DNA of 43,637 nucleotides from Chelativorans sp. ZYF759 (lineage in GTDB: Bacteria; Pseudomonadota; Alphaproteobacteria; Rhizobiales; Rhizobiaceae), in NCBI RefSeq assembly GCF_012911015.1, contig NZ_WVVV01000014.1, forward strand, positions 1 through 43,637. Reading direction: 5' to 3'. The stretch's first letter is position 1; every line of letters starts with the position of its first letter. The notes under the pieces were generated by a model. It was not told where the DNA came from and searched no databases. It saw nothing but the letters and a program-made list of their open reading frames with translations. Position numbers and translations under genes: made by a program. Shown here piece by piece: positions 38,564 through 43,637 of the stretch.

Positions 38564-39031
38564 ATGGCCGAAACGATCGAACAGCGCCTCCGCGAAATGG
38601 GCGTGGAACTACCGGAAGTCGCGCTGCCTGCTGCCAATTATCTGCCCTTCGTGGCGAGCGGCAACATGCTGATGACCTCAGGTCAATTGCCGCTGCAGGC
38701 GGGCAGGCTGGTGGCGACCGGGCTTCTCGGTCGGGATCTCGACACAGAGGCCGGACAGGCTGCCGCGCGCATCTGCGCCATCAATGTGCTGGCCGCCGCC
38801 AAGGCGGCGCTCGGCGATCTCGAACAGATCCGCCGGACGGTCAAGATCACCGTCTTCGTGGCCTCGGCGCCGGGCTTTGCCGAACAGCATCTGGTTGCCA
38901 ATGGCGCCTCCGATTTCCTGGCCGAGGCGCTGGGCGATCGCGGACGACATGCGCGGTCGGCAGTCGGTGTCGCCATGCTGCCGCTCAATGCGCCGGTCGA
39001 GATCGAAGCCATCATAGAGTCACGCAACTGA
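38564..39031 (+). CDS. RidA-family protein lacking the deaminase arginine
   Basis: A 155-residue YjgF/YER057c/UK114 protein that forms trimers in the cytoplasm. It has the subgroup pattern ANYLPFVASGNMLMTSGQLP, ARICAINVLAAAKAALGDL and GRHARSAVGVAMLPLNAPVE. RidA deaminates 2-aminoacrylate using an arginine in V-A-R-L-P; here that position is methionine (VAMLP), so enamine/imine deaminase activity is unlikely. Start ATG 38564 has AGGA seven bases upstream; GTG 38558 overlaps that site. The GDPD gene follows after 10 bases. Confidence 0.9.
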   Translation: MAETIEQRLREMGVELPEVALPAANYLPFVASGNMLMTSGQLPLQAGRLVATGLLGRDLDTEAGQAAARICAINVLAAAKAALGDLEQIRRTVKITVFVASAPGFAEQHLVANGASDFLAEALGDRGRHARSAVGVAMLPLNAPVEIEAIIESRN

Positions 39032-39041
39032 CGGACGGACC

Positions 39042-39752
39042 ATGACCGATATATCCTGGCTTACCGCGCGTCCTATCGCGCATCGCGGTTTTCACGACCT
39101 CAACAAGGCACGATGGGAAAACACGCTGTCGGCCTTCGAGGCGGCGGCGGATCGCGACTACGCCATCGAATGCGACGTGCATCTGTCCGCCGATGGCGTG
39201 CCGGTTGTCTTTCACGACCGCGAACTGGACCGGCTGTGCGGCATCCAGGGACTTCTCTCCGACCTCGACGCGTCCGCGATTTCGACGCTGCGGGTCGGGG
39301 GAACCGACGACCGCGTGCCGACTCTGGCCGAAATGCTCGAACGCGTGGCCGGACGGGTGCCGTTGGTCATCGAACTCAAGGGCAGCGAGGGCAAGGACGA
39401 GGGTCTCGTGGCGGCAGTAGCCAAGACGCTCGATGACTATCGGGGCAAGGTCGCGCTGATGTCGTTCGAGCACCGCTTCATCCGCCGCTTCCCCAAGGAT
39501 GCACCCGGGCTCGTCTGCGGCCTGACGGCCCACGGCCGCACGCCATCCGATCTCGAAGCGCATTTTTCGATGCTGGCCCACGGGATCGACTTCGTGTCCT
39601 TCCACGTGGCGGACCTCCCCAACCGCTTCGTGGAGACGATCCGCGACAGACTTTCCATGCCGGTCATCACCTGGACAGTGCGCGAACCATGGGCCGTCGA
39701 CGTGACGCGAAGCCATGCCGACCAGATGACGTTCGAAGGTTTCGAGCCTTAG
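39042..39752 (+). CDS. Glycerophosphodiester phosphodiesterase
   Basis: It hydrolyses glycerophosphodiesters to glycerol-3-phosphate and an alcohol. The 236-residue TIM-barrel protein has the catalytic and metal residues in order: H14-R15 (IAHRGFHD), E26-N27 (WENTLSAFE), E43 and D45 (IECDVHLS) and H58 (VVFHDREL). There is no signal peptide, so it is cytoplasmic. It starts 10 bases after the RidA-like gene, so the two are co-transcribed. The family member's substrate preference cannot be read. Confidence 0.95.
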   Translation: MTDISWLTARPIAHRGFHDLNKARWENTLSAFEAAADRDYAIECDVHLSADGVPVVFHDRELDRLCGIQGLLSDLDASAISTLRVGGTDDRVPTLAEMLERVAGRVPLVIELKGSEGKDEGLVAAVAKTLDDYRGKVALMSFEHRFIRRFPKDAPGLVCGLTAHGRTPSDLEAHFSMLAHGIDFVSFHVADLPNRFVETIRDRLSMPVITWTVREPWAVDVTRSHADQMTFEGFEP

Positions 39753-39805
39753 GCGTCACGGTTTGGCTCGGGCTGGTCAGGAGGATTTCATCGCGCCTGC
39801 CCATC

Positions 39806-39833
39806 TTGCATTGCACAAGCACTGCCGTATCTA
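39806..39833 (+). promoter_or_regulatory. Promoter of the FemAB-like gene, placed for a leaderless mRNA
   Basis: TTGCAT (39806-39811), a 16-base spacer and TATCTA (39828-39833) precede the ATG at 39841 by seven bases, the usual distance from a -10 box to the transcription start. An in-frame TAG (39832-39834) sits inside the -10 region, so the coding region cannot extend further upstream. Confidence 0.6.
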
Positions 39834-39840
39834 GACGGGC

Positions 39841-41043
39841 ATGACAGCGAGCGGTCCCACGGCGGAGGAACAGAAGGGCGAATTCGTCCTTCGCGTTACC
39901 CAATCGCTGGACGGCTTTACGGCCGAAGAATGGAACAACCTTGGCGTTGCCTCGAAAGACGGGGCCGTCGCCTACAATCCCTTCGTCAGCCACGCCTTCC
40001 TGTCCGCCCTCGAAGACAGTGGCTGCGCCACTGCGCAGACGGGCTGGCTTGGTCAGCATATGCGGCTCGAGGCACCCGACGGCAGGATGCTGGGCGCGGT
40101 GGCGGGCTATCTGAAAAACCACAGCCAGGGCGAGTACGTCTTCGACCATGGCTGGGCCGACGCCTTCGAGCGGGCCGGGGGGCGCTATTATCCCAAGCTG
40201 CAGGTATCGGTGCCGTTCACGCCGGCGGCGGGGCCGCGGCTGCTGGTAGCCAGCGACGCCGCCAACCCGGATGCGGTTCGCCGCGCGCTCGCGGAGGGGC
40301 TTCGCACGCTTGGCGATCGGCTCGGTGCCTCCTCGGTGCATGTCACCTTCGCGGCAGAGGCCGACATCGAGGCGCTAACCGATCGCGGCTATCTGCACCG
40401 CACCGACCAGCAGTTCCATTTCCACAATGAGGGTTATGGCTCCTACGATGATTTCCTGTCCACGCTGGCGTCGCGCAAGCGCAAGGCGCTGAAGCGCGAG
40501 CGCCGCGAGGCGCTGGAAAACGGCATATCGGTCGAGTGGCTGACCGGAAGCGACCTCACCGAAGCGGTCTGGGACGATTTTTACGCCTTCTATCTCGACA
40601 CCGGCAGCCGCAAATGGGGCCAGCCCTATCTCAACCGGCGCTTCTTCTCGCTGATCGGCGAGCGCATGGCCGACGACATCCTGCTTGTCATGGCGAAGCG
40701 GGACGGACGACGCATCGCAGGCGCCATCAACTTCATCGGCTCGGACCGGCTGTTTGGCCGAAACTGGGGCTGCGTGGAGGACCATCCCTTCCTGCATTTC
40801 GAGGTCTGCTATCATCAGGCGATCGATTTCGCGATCGAGAAGGGTCTCAGGATCGTCGAGGCGGGCGCCCAGGGCCAGCACAAGCTGGCGCGCGGCTACA
40901 TGCCCGTCACCACCCATTCAGCCCATCACATCGCCCATCCAGGCCTGCGCGATGCGGTTGCCAACTATCTGGATCGCGAACGCCGCGAGGTGGAGATGAT
41001 CGGCGGGCTGCTCACCGAGCACGGACCTTTCCGCAAGGGCTGA
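39841..41043 (+). CDS. FemAB-like / GNAT acyltransferase (PF04339 type)
   Basis: A 400-residue protein of the family annotated as peptidoglycan biosynthesis protein or GNAT acyltransferase (PF04339, DUF482), related in fold to FemABX. It has the markers YNPFVSHAFLSALEDSG, GYLKNHSQGEYVFDHGWADA, YYPKLQVSVPFTPAAGPRLL and FEVCYHQAIDFAIEKGLRIV, with GAQGQHKLARGYMP near the C-terminus. The substrate is undetermined. There is no signal peptide. The start ATG lacks a ribosome site and lies seven bases after a -10 box, so the mRNA may be leaderless. The DUF2256 gene starts 24 bases after it. Confidence 0.9.
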   Translation: MTASGPTAEEQKGEFVLRVTQSLDGFTAEEWNNLGVASKDGAVAYNPFVSHAFLSALEDSGCATAQTGWLGQHMRLEAPDGRMLGAVAGYLKNHSQGEYVFDHGWADAFERAGGRYYPKLQVSVPFTPAAGPRLLVASDAANPDAVRRALAEGLRTLGDRLGASSVHVTFAAEADIEALTDRGYLHRTDQQFHFHNEGYGSYDDFLSTLASRKRKALKRERREALENGISVEWLTGSDLTEAVWDDFYAFYLDTGSRKWGQPYLNRRFFSLIGERMADDILLVMAKRDGRRIAGAINFIGSDRLFGRNWGCVEDHPFLHFEVCYHQAIDFAIEKGLRIVEAGAQGQHKLARGYMPVTTHSAHHIAHPGLRDAVANYLDRERREVEMIGGLLTEHGPFRKG

Positions 41044-41066
41044 GCGGCAAGGTGCGAGGCAGAGCC

Positions 41067-41210
41067 GTGGCGAGCAAGCAGATCAGCAAGGCGGACCTCC
41101 CGACCAAGATATGCGCGGCCTGCGGCCGACCCTTCGCCTGGCGCCGGAAGTGGCGCAAGGATTGGGAGGCGGTGAAATACTGCTCCGACGCGTGCCGGAA
41201 GAAGAGATAG
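41067..41210 (+). CDS. DUF2256 zinc-knuckle protein
   Basis: A 47-residue basic protein of the DUF2256 family. The four cysteines C16-x2-C19 and C39-x3-C43 and the run CGRPFAWRRKWRKDWEAVKY match the family pattern. They most likely bind one zinc ion. Start GTG 41067 (MASKQISKADLPTKICAACG) has GAGG upstream. An in-frame GTG five codons earlier is possible. The gene follows the FemAB-like gene by 24 bases and probably shares its mRNA. The function is unknown. DUF2256 genes elsewhere often lie beside cryptochrome/photolyase or phage-like genes; none is seen here. Confidence 0.82.
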   Translation: MASKQISKADLPTKICAACGRPFAWRRKWRKDWEAVKYCSDACRKKR

Positions 41211-41235
41211 AGCGGTACGGGACTGCCCCCTGCCC

Positions 41236-41280
41236 TTGCATGTCGTCCATGAACATCCATATACCATCCATGTGGATGGT
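41236..41280 (+). promoter_or_regulatory. Promoter with overlapping operator for the RHH-esterase operon
   Basis: TTGCAT (41236-41241), an 18-base spacer and TATACC (41260-41265) form the promoter. A perfect palindrome ACCATCCA-TG-TGGATGGT (41263-41280) covers the end of the -10 box and the start site. TCCAT recurs at 41246, 41256 and 41267, so same-strand copies lie 10 and 11 bases apart, on one face of the helix. This is a typical layout for autorepression by a ribbon-helix-helix protein, and the gene that follows encodes one. Confidence 0.65.
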
Positions 41281-41295
41281 TTGCGGAGGTTCGAG

Positions 41296-41718
41296 ATGGC
41301 CAAGGCGACGACCGGCGGGACACCTGCCAAGACACCCGATTCCGAAAAGCTCACCATCAATCTGGGCTTCGTCGATCTCGGCCAGATCGAATTGCTGGTC
41401 AAGGAAGGCTTCTACTCCAATCGAAGCGACTTCATCCGCACCGCCATCCGTAACCAGATCGAGCGGCACGCGGAGACAGTGCGCCAGATCGTGGTGCGCA
41501 AGAGCGTCGACCTCGGACTTCGCCACATCACGCGCGAAGAACTGACAACCGCGCAAGCAGCAGGCCAGATGCTGGATATCCGGGTCCTGGGTCTCGTGGT
41601 TATCGCCCCTGATGTCACGCCCGAGCTTGCCCGCGATACGATTTCCGCCCTCTCCATCCTGGGCACCCTGAACGCCAGCGAGGCGGTCAAGTCCGCGCTG
41701 GCAGACCGCATGTCCTGA
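41296..41718 (+). CDS. Ribbon-helix-helix (CopG-type) regulator
   Basis: A 140-residue DNA-binding protein. Residues about 18-55 form a ribbon-helix-helix: the strand KLTINLGFVDLGQIELL, then the helix-turn-helix part YSNRSDFIRTAIRNQIERH. A C-terminal region of about 85 residues (IRVLGLVVIAPDVTPELARD) may bind a ligand or form a tetramer. ATG 41296 has GGAGG six bases upstream. It is followed after 25 bases by the PHB-depolymerase-family esterase gene, a pairing I recall from other rhizobia. It probably represses its own operon through the palindrome at 41263-41280. Confidence 0.88.
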   Translation: MAKATTGGTPAKTPDSEKLTINLGFVDLGQIELLVKEGFYSNRSDFIRTAIRNQIERHAETVRQIVVRKSVDLGLRHITREELTTAQAAGQMLDIRVLGLVVIAPDVTPELARDTISALSILGTLNASEAVKSALADRMS

Positions 41719-41743
41719 TCCTCCCACTTCAGAAAGCACCCCC

Positions 41744-42898
41744 ATGACCACTCCCTTCACCCGCGGCATGTCCCGGGCCACCGAACTGACGCGCGCCGGC
41801 AGGCTGGACGAGGCGACGGCATTGATCCAGTCGCTCCTGCAGCCCCAGCCGCCGGCCGCCGACCACCCTGCAGACAGCATGGTGATCGAAGGCGACTTCA
41901 GCCGGCTGGGCGATTCCGTTTCCGCCCCGCCTCGACGCGCCGCTGGAAACGCTGCGTCGGGCATCCGCGAGGGGCTGGGCGAAACGCTGCGCAGGATCGC
42001 GGCGGGCGGCATGCCGGGGCGCGGACCTCTGACGCCCCAGCCGCTCGATCTGCCGGAAGGCGCACGGTTCCTGTCGCTGACCCACAACGGCGGCCATGGC
42101 AGCCGCCACTACCGCCTTTATGTGCCAGCCCGGCAGCCGGAGACGCCGATGCCGCTGATCGTTATGCTCCATGGCTGCACGCAATCGCCCGAGGATTTCG
42201 CCCTCGGCACCGGCATGAACGGGCTGGCCGAGGAGTTCGGGTGCCTGGTCGCCTGGCCCGCACAGCCCCAGGGAGCGAACGTCCAGAAATGCTGGAACTG
42301 GTTCCGGCCGGAGGACCAGGCGCGCGACCGGGGCGAACCCGCCCTCCTGGCGGGGATCGTCCGCGACATCCTGCGCGATCATCCAGCCGATGCGGGCAGG
42401 ATCTATGTCGCAGGTCTGTCGGCGGGCGGCGCGGCGGCGGCCATCCTGGGAGCGGCCTATCCCGAATTGTTTTCCGCGATCGGCGTTCATTCCGGCCTGC
42501 CCGTCGGCGGGGCGCAGGACGTGCCGTCGGCTTTCGCCGCCATGCGCAGCGGCTCAAAGGGCAAAGCCCAGGACCGCTCCGTTCCGGCGATCGTGTTCCA
42601 TGGGCTGGCAGACGGAACCGTGCATCCCAGCAACGGCCACGCGGTCGTGCGGCAAGCCCTGCAGGCTGGTACCGCCGTCAAGCGCAGCCGCGTTTCGGGC
42701 ACCTCTGAACGAGGACGGGCGTACCGGTTGAACCGCCACGAGAATCCGGAGGGACGAAGCATCTGCGAGCATTGGGAGATCGAGGGTGCCGGCCATGCCT
42801 GGTCCGGCGGGCAGCCAGGCGGGAGCTACACGGACCCGCAGGGTCCGGATGCCTCGCGCGAGATGATGCGGTTCTTTCTGCAGCATCGGCAGGCATAG
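41744..42898 (+). CDS. PHB-depolymerase-family esterase (alpha/beta hydrolase)
   Basis: A 384-residue serine hydrolase of PF10503 type. The catalytic triad is visible: S226 in the box GLSAGG, D290 in HGLADGTVHP and H351 in GAGHAWSGG. The oxyanion-hole motif is VMLHGCTQ at about 140-147. An N-terminal region of about 95 residues (LTRAGRLDEATALIQSLLQP, amphipathic, then basic) precedes the catalytic domain, and no signal peptide is seen, so the protein is likely cytoplasmic. Substrates may be intracellular polyhydroxyalkanoate or acetylxylan-like esters; the sequence does not decide. It is co-transcribed with the RHH regulator. Confidence 0.9.
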   Translation: MTTPFTRGMSRATELTRAGRLDEATALIQSLLQPQPPAADHPADSMVIEGDFSRLGDSVSAPPRRAAGNAASGIREGLGETLRRIAAGGMPGRGPLTPQPLDLPEGARFLSLTHNGGHGSRHYRLYVPARQPETPMPLIVMLHGCTQSPEDFALGTGMNGLAEEFGCLVAWPAQPQGANVQKCWNWFRPEDQARDRGEPALLAGIVRDILRDHPADAGRIYVAGLSAGGAAAAILGAAYPELFSAIGVHSGLPVGGAQDVPSAFAAMRSGSKGKAQDRSVPAIVFHGLADGTVHPSNGHAVVRQALQAGTAVKRSRVSGTSERGRAYRLNRHENPEGRSICEHWEIEGAGHAWSGGQPGGSYTDPQGPDASREMMRFFLQHRQA

Positions 42899-42943
42899 GC
42901 CCCAGCTGGGGCCATCGGCAGCCGCGGACCGGCGTCGGAGCGC

Positions 42944-43273
42944 TCAGTGGACCACGGTCTTGGAGAAGATGTTGATGACCAGCACGCCGCCCAGGATCAT
43001 CGCGATGCCGAGCAGCGCCGGCAGGTCCAGCATCTGGCGGAAGACGGACCAGCCGATCAGCGTGACGAGGACGATGCCCGCGCCCGACCAGACGGCATAG
43101 ACCACGCCGAGCGGCATGGTTCTCAGCGGCAGCGACAGGAAGTAAAAGGCAAATCCGTAGCCGATTATGGTCAGAAGCGACGGCCAGAGCCGCGTGAAGC
43201 CCTCGGTCTGCTTGAGCGCCGTGGTCGCCAGGACCTCGAAGACGATGGCGATCGCGAGATAGACGAAATTCAT
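42944..43273 (-). CDS. EmrE-like small multidrug resistance transporter
   Basis: An SMR-family proton antiporter that exports quaternary ammonium compounds and other cationic drugs as an antiparallel dimer. The 109-residue protein is strikingly close to Escherichia coli EmrE: MNFVYLAIAIVFEVLATTAL with the essential glutamate E13 in helix 1, EGFTRLWPSL, YAVWSGAGIVLVTLIGW in helix 3 and GGVLVINIFSK in helix 4. ATG 43273 has AAGGAG six bases upstream. It converges with the esterase gene. The upstream region contains the inverted repeat ACGACG/CGTCGT (43329-43345). Confidence 0.95.
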   Translation of the reverse strand: MNFVYLAIAIVFEVLATTALKQTEGFTRLWPSLLTIIGYGFAFYFLSLPLRTMPLGVVYAVWSGAGIVLVTLIGWSVFRQMLDLPALLGIAMILGGVLVINIFSKTVVH

Positions 43274-43431
43274 GGCGCACTCCTTGAGGTGGGGCGTGGA
43301 GGCCACGTTCCGGCTCGCATTTCATTTCACGACGATGCACGTCGTTCGAAGATATGGCGCGCCAAGTCGGGCAACGATTCTCCGCCGCGACGCGTTCCGC
43401 ATGACATGACCGTCGACCTTGGACAAGATCT

Positions 43432-43637
43432 TTGACACTCGGGCAAGTGGCACTCTTCATTCCGGCAGCAATCATCGTTGCCCTGTCTCCTGGCGCGAAC
43501 AATCTCCTGGCCTTCGCCAATGGCAGCAGGCAGGGGCTGTCACTGGCGATCATTGCCTTGTCCGGCAGATGCGCGGCATTCGTCCTGATGATCGGCATGG
43601 TCATCATCGGGTTGGGTGCCGTGCTCGCGGCATCGGA
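43432..43637 (+). CDS. LysE-family translocator, N-terminal part (cut by window edge)
   Basis: The visible 68 codons read LFIPAAIIVALSPGANNLLA after a short N-terminus, followed by FANGSRQGLSLAII and a second hydrophobic segment. This is the LysE/RhtB pattern, with SPGANN in the first helix. These proteins export amino acids or related solutes. The start is TTG 43432 (MTLGQVALFIP, matching family N-termini such as MTLETW) or GTG 43447. An in-frame stop at 43402 rules out a longer protein. It is divergent from the EmrE-like gene. The rest lies outside the window. Confidence 0.8.
   Translation, partial: MTLGQVALFIPAAIIVALSPGANNLLAFANGSRQGLSLAIIALSGRCAAFVLMIGMVIIGLGAVLAAS

Overview
The window is high-GC chromosomal DNA from an alphaproteobacterium, most likely of the order Hyphomicrobiales (Rhizobiales). 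Several markers point there: the gene run glyA-nrdR-ribD-ribE-ribH-nusB, the ldtR/ldtP pair, an EipB (DUF1849) envelope protein, an Atu4866-type protein, an lpxI-containing lipid A cluster, a HemB metal site without cysteines, and promoters of the alphaproteobacterial TTGNNN-N16/18-TAT type. Genus cannot be assigned from the sequence alone. Almost everything is housekeeping. I see no prophage, transposon, CRISPR array, rRNA or tRNA.

Layout. (1) 1-3515, minus: the str operon rpsL-rpsG-fusA-tuf (tuf cut by the window edge), with a strong promoter about 240 bases upstream of rpsL. (2) 3736-6216: a small unknown acidic protein converges on hppA (proton-pumping pyrophosphatase) across a perfect 14-bp hairpin. 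(3) 6419-8499: an SDR oxidoreductase plus Atu4866-type protein pair, divergent from a LysR regulator. (4) 8506-14367, minus: glyA, nrdR, riboflavin genes ribD/ribE/ribH, nusB and an MFS transporter whose start codon overlaps the nusB stop. (5) 14547-17157, minus: L,D-transpeptidase ldtP, MarR-type regulator ldtR and a small membrane protein. (6) 17326-21770, plus: hemB, an RDD membrane protein, bpt (leucyltransferase of the N-degron pathway), a diacylglycerol-kinase-like lipid kinase and a metallophosphoesterase. A GlsB-type membrane protein overlaps the last of these tail to tail. (7) 22050-35255, minus: rpsB-tsf-pyrH-frr-uppS-cdsA-rseP-bamA-lpxD-fabZ-lpxA-lpxI-lpxB, joining translation, UMP supply, undecaprenyl and phospholipid synthesis, outer-membrane protein assembly and lipid A synthesis. 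(8) 35444-38437, minus: a large unknown exported protein and EipB. (9) 38564-42898, plus: RidA-like protein, glycerophosphodiester phosphodiesterase, FemAB-like acyltransferase, DUF2256 zinc-knuckle protein, a ribbon-helix-helix regulator and a PHB-depolymerase-family esterase. (10) 42944-43637: an EmrE-like SMR transporter divergent from a truncated LysE-family transporter.

The main theme is the cell envelope: lipid A, BamA, RseP, UppS, CdsA, LdtP/LdtR, EipB and the FemAB-like protein. No complete new multi-gene system is evident. The items most worth checking are the exported protein at 35444-37492 (no cysteine, about two lysines in 682 residues), a probable leaderless mRNA for the FemAB-like gene, a compact operator-promoter in front of the RHH/esterase pair, the MFS gene coupled to the flavin operon, and repeated sites in the ldtR upstream region. 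Promoters, operators and terminators were found by eye and were not scored computationally.
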